Below the pieces are notes generated by a model. That model did no database searches, was not told the origin of the DNA, and worked only from the letters and a program-made list of their open reading frames with translations. Both the position numbers and the translations under genes were made by a program. Below, one piece after another: positions 54,880 to 63,749 of a stretch of DNA of 64,000 bases (positions are counted from its first letter, which is position 1; every line of letters begins with the position of its first letter). The stretch comes from Chitinophaga pinensis (GTDB lineage Bacteria > Bacteroidota > Bacteroidia > Chitinophagales > Chitinophagaceae). The stretch covers positions 1-64,000 of the forward strand of contig CAMCAY010000008.1 of the NCBI GenBank assembly GCA_945872815.1, written 5' to 3'.

Positions 54880-56478
54880 TTATAGTATGGTGTTTTGAAG
54901 TATAGCGTCTTTGCCAGGAAAATCAGTATTAAAATGCAAACCCCTGCTTTCTTTTCTAAATTCAGCACTTTTAACAATCAGATAGGCCACTGTAATCATG
55001 TTTCTTAACTCGCATAGTTGAGGTGAAACTTCTGTTTTATGATACAATGTTTCGGTTTCTTCATGCAACAAATCCAACCTTTTCATCGCTCTGTGAAGTC
55101 GTTCTTTATTTCTCACAATGCCAACATAATCGCTCATCAGTAATTTCAATTCTTTTAAACTCTGTGTTATCAAAATCATTTCTCCGGGAGCAGTAGTTCC
55201 TTCAGCATTCCAATCAGGAATATTTTTTTTCAGCTCTATATTGTTAATTTGACTGGCAGAATCCAAATAACTTCTGTGAGCAAAAACCATCGCTTCCAAA
55301 AGAGAATTGCTGGCCAACCTGTTGGCGCCATGAAGACCAGTACTGGCACATTCTCCAGCAGCATACAGGTTTTTGATAGATGTTCTCCCCCATTCATCTG
55401 TTTTGATTCCACCGCAACTATAGTGAGCTGCAGGTGCAACGGGAATCATATCCTTTGAAACATCAATTCCAATACTGATACATTTATTGTAAATATTGGG
55501 AAAATGCTCTTTGAAATTTTTTATGTCCATGTGCCTGCAATCCAAAAAAACATATTCATTTCCGTTGATCTTCATTTCATTATCAATGGCTCTGGCTACA
55601 ATATCTCTGGGAGCGAGGTCTTTTCGGGAGTCGTATTTTTCCATGAAAGGCAATCCCTCATGATTTCTTAAAATTCCACCATCTCCTCTAACTGCTTCCG
55701 TTATTAGAAATGAATGACCTTTTATGGAAGTTTCATATAAGGCAGTTGGGTGAAATTGAATAAACTCCATATTTTCAATTCTCCCCTTTGCCCTGTAAAC
55801 CATGGCAACCCCATCGCCGGTTGCAATAGAGGGATTGGTAGTGGTTCTGTAAACTTGTCCATTTCCTCCTGTTGCAAGCAATGTTATTTTTGAAAGTATT
55901 TTTTCTATTTTTTTTGTAAGAAGATTTAATACGTACACTCCATAGCATTCAATATCAGGGGTAGATTTTGTAACTAAATATCCAGTGTGATGTTGAGTTA
56001 TCAAATCCAAAACGAAGCAATGATTGACGAGTTGAATATTGCTGCAATTTTTAATTGCCTCTAGCAATGTTCTTTCCATTTCCTTTCCTGTTACATCTTT
56101 ATGATGTAATATTCTTGACTCACTGTGTCCTCCTTCTTTCCCAAGTTTAAAATCTCCGAAAGGGTCCTTATCAAATTGAGCACCCCATTGAATGATTTCT
56201 TTTATTCGGTCAACGCCTTCTTTTACAACAATTTCAATGATAGATTGATTGCACAACCCATCTCCTGCAATGAATGTATCTTGAATATGTTTTGAGAAAC
56301 TATCTTCATTAAAATTCATAACACCTGCAATACCACCTTGTGCATATTTGGTATTGGTTTCATCACTGGTTGTTTTGGTGATGATGGTTATTGTTTTTTC
56401 GGGAAAATCATTCGCGACTTTTAATGCATAAGTTAAACCTGCAATTCCAGATCCTATTATTAAAAAGTCGGTATTCAT
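54880..56478 (-). CDS. nadB: L-aspartate oxidase
   Basis: A 532-residue FAD enzyme that oxidises aspartate to iminoaspartate, the first step of de novo NAD synthesis. The FAD-binding loop IIGSGIAGLTYAL is at the N-terminus. The blocks NTKYAQGGIAGV, MEFIQFHPTALY and CASTGLHGANRLASNSLLEA are characteristic and distinguish it from succinate dehydrogenase. No nadA or nadC is adjacent. It begins 25 bp after the ispG stop on the same strand. Confidence 0.95.
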   Translation of the reverse strand: MNTDFLIIGSGIAGLTYALKVANDFPEKTITIITKTTSDETNTKYAQGGIAGVMNFNEDSFSKHIQDTFIAGDGLCNQSIIEIVVKEGVDRIKEIIQWGAQFDKDPFGDFKLGKEGGHSESRILHHKDVTGKEMERTLLEAIKNCSNIQLVNHCFVLDLITQHHTGYLVTKSTPDIECYGVYVLNLLTKKIEKILSKITLLATGGNGQVYRTTTNPSIATGDGVAMVYRAKGRIENMEFIQFHPTALYETSIKGHSFLITEAVRGDGGILRNHEGLPFMEKYDSRKDLAPRDIVARAIDNEMKINGNEYVFLDCRHMDIKNFKEHFPNIYNKCISIGIDVSKDMIPVAPAAHYSCGGIKTDEWGRTSIKNLYAAGECASTGLHGANRLASNSLLEAMVFAHRSYLDSASQINNIELKKNIPDWNAEGTTAPGEMILITQSLKELKLLMSDYVGIVRNKERLHRAMKRLDLLHEETETLYHKTEVSPQLCELRNMITVAYLIVKSAEFRKESRGLHFNTDFPGKDAILQNTIL

Positions 56479-56503
56479 TGTTTTTAAATGTGAATTTAAT
56501 TGA

Positions 56504-58483
56504 TCAGCTGTTTACAGGAACTTCTACCCAAGCATTATTTTCTTTCAGCAAATTAACCAACTCTTCAACAGCTACTTCGCTGTTTACATTTCTTTTAACC
56601 ACTTCTTTGCCCTTATACAATGTTATTTTTCCAACGCCGCTTCCAACATACCCGAAATCAGCATCTGCCATTTCTCCGGGTCCGTTTACAATGCAACCCA
56701 TCACTGCTATTTTAACCCCTTTCAAATGACTGGTAACTGCTCTTATTTTAGCAGTAGTTTCTTGTAAATCAAATAGGGTTCTGCCGCAACTGGGACAACT
56801 GATGTATTCGGTTTTAGAAATTCGCGTTCTTGCAGCTTGCAATATTCCAAATGCAACGGAATTGATGAAATCATTGGGAGTATCAACTGCAGAATCTGAA
56901 TAATGAAAACCAAAACATATTCCATCTCCCAATCCGTCAATTAAAAGCGCACCGGATTCAACAGCGAAATGAATAAGACTTTCTTCTTTTGAAGAAAAGT
57001 TACTGTCGCAAATTTGAATAACAGGATTATTAATGCCTTGAATGATTAATTCACAGAACATTCTTCTAATTGACTGCACCGCATTTTTATTGGTGGAACT
57101 CAGACAAATAACAGCGGTAGAATCCAATTTAATTGTACGTAACACGTTTTGTAATTGTGCCTGACTTGTTTCTTCAGAGTAACAATCAATCATTACAAAA
57201 TTCATTTTGTCTGATTTTTGTAATGAATCATTCAAGTACTCAGATTCATTTAAAATAGGAAAACAAACTTCCTTGTTTGAAGCAATGGTCCACGCTGAAT
57301 ACTGTAGAATCACCTTCAATGTTCCAGGTAATTCGAAAGATGGTTCGTTCTGTGAAAAAAAATAATCAGCAGCAGTGTCTGCAATATTCCATTTGTCTGT
57401 TTGCTCGTTATATACATAACCAATCGATTCTAAATCTTTTGGGTTCACCGAACTTTTTTTATGATAATCAGCAATTACAACAGGTACATGATCAGCTCCT
57501 ATGTTTCCAATTGAAAAGGAATGTCTTCTTTTATAACTAAAAGGGTCAAAAGGAAATTTTTCTAATGCAGGCACTTTGTTTGCTGCTAGATGCTCATCTC
57601 CATATTGATAGCGTTTAATCAAATGTTTACAAACTGGAATTTCAAATTCAGGATCTTCTGTCAACGAAACACGAACAGTATCGCCAATTCCATCTTCCAG
57701 TAAAGTGCCTATGCCTATTGCTGATTTAATTCGACCATCTTCTCCATCACCGGCTTCGGTTACGCCAAGATGCAAAGGATAACATTCGCCAAATTCATTC
57801 ATCATGTGATCAATGAGCAATCTGTAAGCTTGCACCATTACCTGAGGATTACTGCTTTTCATACTCAGTACAATATTATGGTAGTCTTCATCTCTTGCTA
57901 TTCGAAGAAACTCCATGGCGCTTTCAACCATTCCGATTGCAGTATCACCATACCTGCTCATGATTCTATCGCTGAGACTTCCATGATTGGTTCCAATTCT
58001 CATGGCTGTTCCATACTCTTTGCAGATAAGAACCAAAGGAGTAAATCTTTCACGAATGCGTTCGATTTCTTCGGCATACTCTACATCCGAATATTCAATT
58101 TGTTCAAATTTTTTTTTGTCAACATAATTACCGGGGTTCACTCGAACTTTTTCAACTATTCGGGCAGCGATTTCTGCGGCATTGGGAGTGAAGTGAATGT
58201 CTGCTACTAACGGTGTTGCATAACCCATTTTTCTGAGTTCATCTTTTATATGCTGAAGATTTTCAGCTTCTTTTTTTGAAGGAGCAGTAATTCTGACAAG
58301 TTCGGCGCCGGCTTCAATGCAACGAATGCACTGTTCAACAGTTGCCAAGGTATTCATAGTATCGGTGGTGGTCATTGTTTGAACCCTAATTGGATTTCCT
58401 CCCCCGATTAAAATATCCCCCACTTTAACAACTCTTGTTGGAAGCCTTTTATAAGAAGTTGCAGAGGTACAATATGATTGCAT
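56504..58483 (-). CDS. ispG: 4-hydroxy-3-methylbut-2-enyl diphosphate synthase (long form)
   Basis: A 659-residue IspG/GcpE, an iron-sulfur enzyme of the MEP isoprenoid pathway. The N-terminal TIM barrel has NPIRVQTMTTTDT. The C-terminal Fe-S domain has CPSCGRTLFDLQ and MGCIVNGPGE, giving the three cysteine ligands and the glutamate. An extra domain of about 260 residues between them makes the long, plant/Chlamydia/Bacteroidota-type form. dxs of the same pathway is at 36608-38533. It lies in a tight same-strand run with the class-D-like protein gene and nadB. Confidence 0.95.
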   Translation of the reverse strand: MQSYCTSATSYKRLPTRVVKVGDILIGGGNPIRVQTMTTTDTMNTLATVEQCIRCIEAGAELVRITAPSKKEAENLQHIKDELRKMGYATPLVADIHFTPNAAEIAARIVEKVRVNPGNYVDKKKFEQIEYSDVEYAEEIERIRERFTPLVLICKEYGTAMRIGTNHGSLSDRIMSRYGDTAIGMVESAMEFLRIARDEDYHNIVLSMKSSNPQVMVQAYRLLIDHMMNEFGECYPLHLGVTEAGDGEDGRIKSAIGIGTLLEDGIGDTVRVSLTEDPEFEIPVCKHLIKRYQYGDEHLAANKVPALEKFPFDPFSYKRRHSFSIGNIGADHVPVVIADYHKKSSVNPKDLESIGYVYNEQTDKWNIADTAADYFFSQNEPSFELPGTLKVILQYSAWTIASNKEVCFPILNESEYLNDSLQKSDKMNFVMIDCYSEETSQAQLQNVLRTIKLDSTAVICLSSTNKNAVQSIRRMFCELIIQGINNPVIQICDSNFSSKEESLIHFAVESGALLIDGLGDGICFGFHYSDSAVDTPNDFINSVAFGILQAARTRISKTEYISCPSCGRTLFDLQETTAKIRAVTSHLKGVKIAVMGCIVNGPGEMADADFGYVGSGVGKITLYKGKEVVKRNVNSEVAVEELVNLLKENNAWVEVPVNS

Positions 58484-58501
58484 ATCCTGTATTTTAGAAT
58501 C

Positions 58502-59308
58502 TTATTTTTTACCCTCAAAAAAACCGTAGTGCTTCAAAATATCTTTTAAAACATTTAGGCGTATTTCTTTTATGTCAATATTCGAATTGTCCGTTTTTAT
58601 TAGTGTTGTAAAGAAATAAACATGTCTGTTTTCTTCTATCCAGCCAACTACCCAACCTAATTTTTCTTTAGATTCGTTGATGGCGAAACCCATTTTATAG
58701 CTCAGTTTGTAAGCGCTGTTGTCTTCTTCCAGCATAAATCTTCTTACTGTTTCCTGAACAGATTTTCTAAAAGGCAATTGATCAAAATATAGTTTTTTTA
58801 ACAAGCCTAGTTGTTCATCGGGAGATATTTTAAGTTTATTGTTGAACCAAAAAGAATCAATAGGTCCTTCTGTTATTTTGTTTCCGTAGGATAAGCTGTC
58901 AATCCAGGATTGCATTGTTTTTTTTCCAATTCTTCTTGCAACTTCATGAAAAAAAGGGGTTCCATCAATTTTAAAACCATCATGTATATTTTCCCCAATA
59001 TTGTTCGAGTCTGAATTGTTTGATTTGATAATCATTTTCTCATCTGTTACTACTCCAGTTTGCAATGCAATCAATGAGCTGATTAATTTGAAAGTGGCTG
59101 CGGGAGAGAATCGCGCGGTATCCATATTCATATTATAGACCGTAATCTCTCCATCAGCATTGTTCAGCATTGTAAAACAACCATCTACATTGTATTTGTC
59201 AAAATAACTTTTAAGATCATTGTCAATTCGTGCTTTATTTACAGAGCAAGAATTTATTAATAAAACAAGGGCGCTCAATTTGAAAATTCGGAAGATAAAA
59301 TTATTCAT
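58502..59308 (-). CDS. Class D beta-lactamase-like lipoprotein lacking the catalytic serine
   Basis: A 268-residue lipoprotein (signal ending INSC, Cys21) with the full class-D beta-lactamase/BlaR-sensor fold. Recognisable blocks are FSPAATFKLISSLIALQTG, FFHEVARRIGKKTMQSWID, LSYGN and FWFNNKLKISPDEQ. The SxxK motif of class D (Ser-Thr-Phe-Lys) is Ala71-Thr-Phe-Lys74, from a GCC codon at 59096-59098. The SxV motif is replaced, and KTG is Lys-Met-Gly. It is therefore predicted to be unable to form the acyl-enzyme. It may be a binding or structural protein. It lies 12 bp after the DUF3109 gene and 18 bp before ispG. Confidence 0.85.
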   Translation of the reverse strand: MNNFIFRIFKLSALVLLINSCSVNKARIDNDLKSYFDKYNVDGCFTMLNNADGEITVYNMNMDTARFSPAATFKLISSLIALQTGVVTDEKMIIKSNNSDSNNIGENIHDGFKIDGTPFFHEVARRIGKKTMQSWIDSLSYGNKITEGPIDSFWFNNKLKISPDEQLGLLKKLYFDQLPFRKSVQETVRRFMLEEDNSAYKLSYKMGFAINESKEKLGWVVGWIEENRHVYFFTTLIKTDNSNIDIKEIRLNVLKDILKHYGFFEGKK

Positions 59309-59320
59309 TACTAAGAATTG

Positions 59321-59908
59321 TTATTGTTTTTTTGATTGAATATGTTTCGCGGTGGCGTCCAGCGCTTCATAAAATTTCTTTCCAAATTTTCTGGTTAGGG
59401 GCTCTTTGAGAAACTCGTAAACCGGAACTTTTAATTTTTTTCCTAATGAACAAGCTGCTTTGCAATTATCTTCTCTAGGTTCATAGTTAGCCAAAACAGT
59501 GACGCCGTCATTGCTTTTTTTGGTTATGATTGGAAAAAGATGACAACTGATTGGTTTTTTCCATTGTATTTTTCCCTCTAGATAGGCTTGTTCAATTCCG
59601 CATTTTACTATTCCATTGGAATCTTTAATTCCATAAACACATACTTGACTATTAATTGTTGGGGTAACCCATCCAAACTCCTTATCGTACACGTAATTTC
59701 CCTGCTTCTCAATTTCATTTTTACTTATCTTATTTAAATAGGGTAATACTTTATCCAATACCTCGTCAATTTTCTTAAGTTCAGATTTATCTAAGGGTGC
59801 ACCAGCATCTCCATCTACACAGCAAGCTCCTTTGCATTTATTCAAATCGCAAACAAATTGCTCACTGATAATTTTATCGCTTAATAATACATTGTCAATT
59901 GCTATCAT
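59321..59908 (-). CDS. DUF3109 family cysteine-rich protein
   Basis: A 195-residue cytoplasmic protein of the DUF3109 family. It has about eight cysteines, in CDLNKCKGACCVDGDAG near the N-terminus and single ones in VCVYG, KCGIEQA, SCHLFP and NCKAACSLG. That distribution resembles YkgJ/Fe-S or zinc-cluster proteins. The function is not established. First gene of the run that includes the class-D-like protein, ispG, nadB and the acyltransferase. Confidence 0.85.
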   Translation of the reverse strand: MIAIDNVLLSDKIISEQFVCDLNKCKGACCVDGDAGAPLDKSELKKIDEVLDKVLPYLNKISKNEIEKQGNYVYDKEFGWVTPTINSQVCVYGIKDSNGIVKCGIEQAYLEGKIQWKKPISCHLFPIITKKSNDGVTVLANYEPREDNCKAACSLGKKLKVPVYEFLKEPLTRKFGKKFYEALDATAKHIQSKKQ

Positions 59909-59912
59909 GCTG

Positions 59913-59920
59913 CAAAATTA
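59913..59920 (-). promoter_or_regulatory. -7-like box immediately before the DUF3109 ATG
   Basis: Minus-strand TAATTTTG ends 4 bp before the ATG at 59908, which would give a leaderless transcript for the ispG-nadB run. Confidence 0.35.
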
Positions 59921-59977
59921 CAATTGATTGATGAATGAAACCTAAATTAGTTCATTACACTTTAAATAATATGGAAA

Positions 59978-60658
59978 CTACTTCTTAACAGAGGTATTTT
60001 TATTCCATTTGAATGTATTGATGATATGCTCCATATCCGTTTGCAAAAAATCATGAACCGGTTTCAGGGAGTCTGCATTGGGGCTTGCATTGAAATATAA
60101 AGCACCTCTGATGAAATGATTTAAAGTGTCGCTAAGAAAAAACTGCTTTGCTGTAGCAGCATTTCCGCCTACTTTAAAAAATACGCCGTAAATATTGTTA
60201 GATGTATGAATCAAGCTGTCACTAATATAGGAGGCAATTACATCGTTTTTATTGGTAAGGTTAAATGCATCATTCACCATCAAATCAAATTGATTGATAC
60301 CTACTGAATCTTTGTATTTTCCATCAGCTTGTTTTACTTTATAGGTTGCTTTTCCACCAATAATTTTATAACTCAGAAATATCCTTGCGTTCAGGTTGGG
60401 AAAATCAATATTTATCCAGTAGTCATTTTCAGGTTTACTGTCAAAATAAGAGCTGTCCTGAATAATATTAGCATAAATTGGAAATTCAAATGAATAGGGG
60501 AATGAAGAATCTTTAAAAGGCTTGTATTTATGCTCCGGCAAGGGGATTTTAAAATACCCCGTTTTTTTAGAAGTATAATTGGAGTTGCATTGAACTAGGA
60601 ATAATAAAAACAACAGCGAAATTATAATGCACTCTTTTTTATGAAGGTAATTTGTCAT
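59978..60658 (-). CDS. gldD: Gliding motility lipoprotein GldD
   Basis: A 226-residue lipoprotein (lipobox LVQC, Cys24). The family start TGYFKIPLPEHKYKPF is visible, then SFPYSFEFPIYANI, WINIDFPNLNARIFLSYK and GNAATAKQFFLSDTLNHFIRGALYF, all GldD hallmarks. GldD is required for gliding in Flavobacterium and is conserved in non-gliding relatives too. It starts directly at the end of gldE (stop and ATG abut), so the pair is translationally coupled, the arrangement known in the phylum. Confidence 0.92.
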   Translation of the reverse strand: MTNYLHKKECIIISLLFLLFLVQCNSNYTSKKTGYFKIPLPEHKYKPFKDSSFPYSFEFPIYANIIQDSSYFDSKPENDYWINIDFPNLNARIFLSYKIIGGKATYKVKQADGKYKDSVGINQFDLMVNDAFNLTNKNDVIASYISDSLIHTSNNIYGVFFKVGGNAATAKQFFLSDTLNHFIRGALYFNASPNADSLKPVHDFLQTDMEHIINTFKWNKNTSVKK

Positions 60659-62005
60659 TTATTGATCGGATGATTTTGGATGAATGACAACTTTAATGGT
60701 ATCAATTCTGTTTTTGTTAATTTGAAGAGGTATAAAAGTAAATTCATCATGTTGGAAAGTTTCATTCAATGCCGGGAATTCTCCTGCAATTTCCAATAGA
60801 AGACCTGCAAGAGAATCACTGTCTCCTCTCACTGAATCAAATTTATCAGAAGGAATGCCAATAATTTTACAGAAATCATTGATCATTGTTTTTCCTTCAA
60901 AAATATAGTTGAAATCATCTATTTTTTTGTTTGTGCTGTCATCTTCATCAAACTCATCTTTAATTTCTCCTGTTATTTCTTCTATAATATCTTCCATGGT
61001 TACAATACCTGATGTTCCACCAAACTCATCTACCACAATAGCGAAATGAATTCTTTTACTTCTGAATTCCTGTAAAAGGTCTTTGATCAGTTTTTGTTCA
61101 TGAATAAAATAGGGCAGTCTGATAAGACTGTGCCAGTCATATTCATTACTTTCATTTAAATAGGGCAACAAATCTTTTGTATGGAGCACTCCCACAATTT
61201 CATCTAAATTCGATTTGTATACGGGTAACCTGGAGTAATGCAACTCTTCTGTCATCTTGATAAGTTCTGAAAATCCAAAAGAGGATTCTATACCACTGAC
61301 ATCCATTCTTGTGCGCATGATTTGCTTAACAGAAGTACCGCCAAATTTTCGAATGCCTTTTAAAATTTGTTTCTCTTCAGGAGTGGCTTCATGTTCAGGA
61401 AGTAAATCGATGGCATAGTCTAAATTGCTGTCATCCATTTTAGATGATTTTGAATAGGAAACTTTTTCCTCAATGCTGTCACTTAGTTTTACCAATCTTT
61501 TGCTTATTCTGTAGAAGATGCTGTTTAGAATTTCAATAATAAGAGAAGAATTGGATGCAAACCAAATATTGTGGTGTGTCGCCCATACTTTTGGTAATAT
61601 CTCGGCAAAAATCACAATCAACAATGTTACTGAAATGACTTTTATTAAAAAATCAATCCAGAAAGGGAGATCGTAAAAACTCAACCATTCATGAAGCAAT
61701 AAATTGGAAATAAGAATGATGCCGATGTTTACAAAACTATTGGCAATCAACATGGAAGCCAGTAGAATCTTAGGCTGTTCAAGTAACACAACAATCCTTC
61801 GGTAAGAAGGAAGTTTCTTTGTTTTTAAAATATTGATGTCTTTATTAGACAATGAAAAGAAAGCAACTTCACTGCCTGCTATAAAAAATGATAAAATAAA
61901 CAATATGCAGATAGTGATAATTAATACAGTAGTGCCGGCAGAAGTGATTGCCAAAATAAACGGCGAGTGTACATTTAAAGCCGCAAGTCCCGAATGGTAG
62001 TCCAA
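60659..62005 (-). CDS. gldE: Gliding-motility-associated protein GldE (DUF21-CBS-CorC), TTG start
   Basis: A 448-residue membrane protein. The N-terminal DUF21 domain has about four TM helices, with AGSEVAFFSLS. A CBS pair follows (MRTRMDVSGIE and VVDEFGGTSGIVTMEDIIEEI), then the C-terminal CorC/HlyC transporter-associated domain. This is the architecture of GldE, the partner of GldD, and resembles Mg/Co-export proteins. TTG at 62003-62005 must be the start, because an in-frame stop lies two codons upstream. ssb lies 44 bp upstream on the same strand. Confidence 0.9.
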   Translation of the reverse strand: MDYHSGLAALNVHSPFILAITSAGTTVLIITICILFILSFFIAGSEVAFFSLSNKDINILKTKKLPSYRRIVVLLEQPKILLASMLIANSFVNIGIILISNLLLHEWLSFYDLPFWIDFLIKVISVTLLIVIFAEILPKVWATHHNIWFASNSSLIIEILNSIFYRISKRLVKLSDSIEEKVSYSKSSKMDDSNLDYAIDLLPEHEATPEEKQILKGIRKFGGTSVKQIMRTRMDVSGIESSFGFSELIKMTEELHYSRLPVYKSNLDEIVGVLHTKDLLPYLNESNEYDWHSLIRLPYFIHEQKLIKDLLQEFRSKRIHFAIVVDEFGGTSGIVTMEDIIEEITGEIKDEFDEDDSTNKKIDDFNYIFEGKTMINDFCKIIGIPSDKFDSVRGDSDSLAGLLLEIAGEFPALNETFQHDEFTFIPLQINKNRIDTIKVVIHPKSSDQ

Positions 62006-62049
62006 AATTCAGTTTTTAGTTAAGAAATATGACTTGGTTAAAGAGGAGA

Positions 62050-62475
62050 TTAATCAAAAGGTAATTTTTCGTTTTCTCCAGCAACAAAACCGAGGTCATT
62101 TATTTTATTTCCAATGCTGTCGTTTTCTGACAGCGAAGTTTCATTTTTTTTGTCAAGCATCACCAGGTTTTCGCCTATTATTTCGGTAACACTTCGTTTG
62201 TTGCCCTCTTTATCATTCCAGCTTCTGGTTTTTAATCTACCTTCAATATACACCAAATTGCCTTTGCGTAAAAATTTCTGTGCCATCTCAGCCAATCCTC
62301 TCCAAACTACTATTGAATGCCATTCTGTATGAGAAATTATCTTTCCGGATTTGTCTTTAAATTGTTCAGTTGTTGCCACAGAAAACCTAGCTAAAGCAAT
62401 ATTTCCTTCTAAAAATTGCATTTCCGGATCTTTCCCAATATTCCCAACAAGCATTACTTTATTTACTCCTTTCAT
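62050..62475 (-). CDS. ssb: Single-stranded DNA-binding protein
   Basis: A 141-residue SSB. The OB fold begins MKGVNKVMLVGNIGKDPEM and includes TEWHSIVVWRGLAEMAQKFLRKGN and VYIEGRLKTRSW. The short C-terminal tail ends in KLPFD, a variant of the usual acidic DDxIPF interaction peptide. It lies between mutY and gldE, as in many Bacteroidota. A -7-like box lies 49 bp before the ATG. Confidence 0.94.
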   Translation of the reverse strand: MKGVNKVMLVGNIGKDPEMQFLEGNIALARFSVATTEQFKDKSGKIISHTEWHSIVVWRGLAEMAQKFLRKGNLVYIEGRLKTRSWNDKEGNKRSVTEIIGENLVMLDKKNETSLSENDSIGNKINDLGFVAGENEKLPFD

Positions 62476-62524
62476 ACAATAATTATAAATCCCTTTTTCA
62501 GTAAAGAAGGAATCAAACCGCCTT

Positions 62525-62532
62525 CAAAATTA
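62525..62532 (-). promoter_or_regulatory. Candidate -7 box for ssb-gldE-gldD
   Basis: Minus-strand TAATTTTG fits TAnnTTTG and lies 49 bp before the ssb ATG. Confidence 0.4.
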
Positions 62533-62565
62533 AAGATACTAAATAAAGATTCAAATTATTAACCA

Positions 62566-63654
62566 TCATTTTATAGATGGAGGCAAAGTGTTTTTTTGTA
62601 TGTAATCCTTGATTATTTTGGGAAATGATAGTTTTTCAAGTTCGGCAGTTTTTACTGCAAAATATTCTTCAGGGATAGGAGTTTTTTTTATTTCAATTTC
62701 TATAAATAGTGCATGAATGGTCTGATGAGTTAACTGTTGTCGGTAATATTCGCCGATATTTTTGATTGTAAAACTTTTCCCGATTGTTTGTTGAATTTCA
62801 TCAGATTTGATTATTTCATTTACATTCAATTTCGTCAATTTTTCCAGCAGCACAAATTCATAAAGATTTTGCCAAATATCTTTCTTTTCCCGTCTTCTTA
62901 TCCAAACGGAATCCTTTTGCCTGACAATAAAATAATAGAACCATCTTTCTTTTTTTATTAATTTCTTTTCTTTGACAGGGTACTCATTGACTTTGTTTTT
63001 TTTATATGAAAAGCAATTAGAAGCTAAATTACATTGATTACATAGAGGCAGTTGAGGTTTACATACTGTTGCACCAAAATCCATAATTGCCTGATTGTAT
63101 ATCGCGGGTTGTTTTTTATCCAACAATAAGTTTGCTAATTCATTGAATGTTTTTTTTCCCTCATTCGAATCTATCGATGTAGAGATACCAAAAAATCTAG
63201 ATAGAACTCTCATCACATTTCCATCTACTACCGCATAGGGTAGGTTAAACGCAAAAGAGGAAATGGCTGCGGCTGTATAAGGTCCGATTCCTTTAAGTGA
63301 AAGTATTTCATCATAACTTTTCGGGAAAACCCCACGCATTTCATTTGCGATAAATTTTGCTGTGGCAATAAGGTTTCTGCATCGGCTGTAATACCCCAAA
63401 CCTTCCCAAACTTTATACACTTCCGCATCACTTGCTGAGGCAAGTTTTATTATATTGGGAAACATTTTTATAAAGTTATTATAATACATAGTGCCTTGTT
63501 CTACACGTGTTTGTTGAAGAATTATCTCACTTATCCATATTTTGTATGGGTCTTTTTCAAATTTCCAGGGCATTTTTCGATTATTGTATAAACGATTCCA
63601 CTCAAGGAGTTTTTCTGTAAAAAAAAGATGTTTTTTGGATATTTTTTGCGACAT
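62566..63654 (-). CDS. mutY: A/G-specific adenine glycosylase
   Basis: A 362-residue MutY, which removes adenine opposite 8-oxoguanine. The catalytic Glu lies in EIILQQTRVEQG. The HhH-GPD block reads LKGIGPYTAAAISSFAF with the aspartate in VVDGNVMRVL. The [4Fe-4S] cluster follows the pattern Cys-x6-Cys-x2-Cys-x5-Cys around CKPQLPLC and NQCNLASNC. A NUDIX-like C-terminal domain follows. A -7-like box lies 18 bp before the ATG. Confidence 0.95.
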   Translation of the reverse strand: MSQKISKKHLFFTEKLLEWNRLYNNRKMPWKFEKDPYKIWISEIILQQTRVEQGTMYYNNFIKMFPNIIKLASASDAEVYKVWEGLGYYSRCRNLIATAKFIANEMRGVFPKSYDEILSLKGIGPYTAAAISSFAFNLPYAVVDGNVMRVLSRFFGISTSIDSNEGKKTFNELANLLLDKKQPAIYNQAIMDFGATVCKPQLPLCNQCNLASNCFSYKKNKVNEYPVKEKKLIKKERWFYYFIVRQKDSVWIRRREKKDIWQNLYEFVLLEKLTKLNVNEIIKSDEIQQTIGKSFTIKNIGEYYRQQLTHQTIHALFIEIEIKKTPIPEEYFAVKTAELEKLSFPKIIKDYIQKNTLPPSIK

Positions 63655-63672
63655 TTCTCAAAAATTGATTTA

Positions 63673-63680
63673 CAAACCTA
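63673..63680 (-). promoter_or_regulatory. Candidate -7 box for mutY
   Basis: Minus-strand TAGGTTTG fits TAnnTTTG, 18 bp before the mutY ATG in the divergent gap with the HU gene. Confidence 0.45.
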
Positions 63681-63749
63681 TTGATAATCATGAACTTAAT
63701 TTTTATTTTTTAATATTATTTTGTATCTTACTTTCTAAATTACCCGTAT

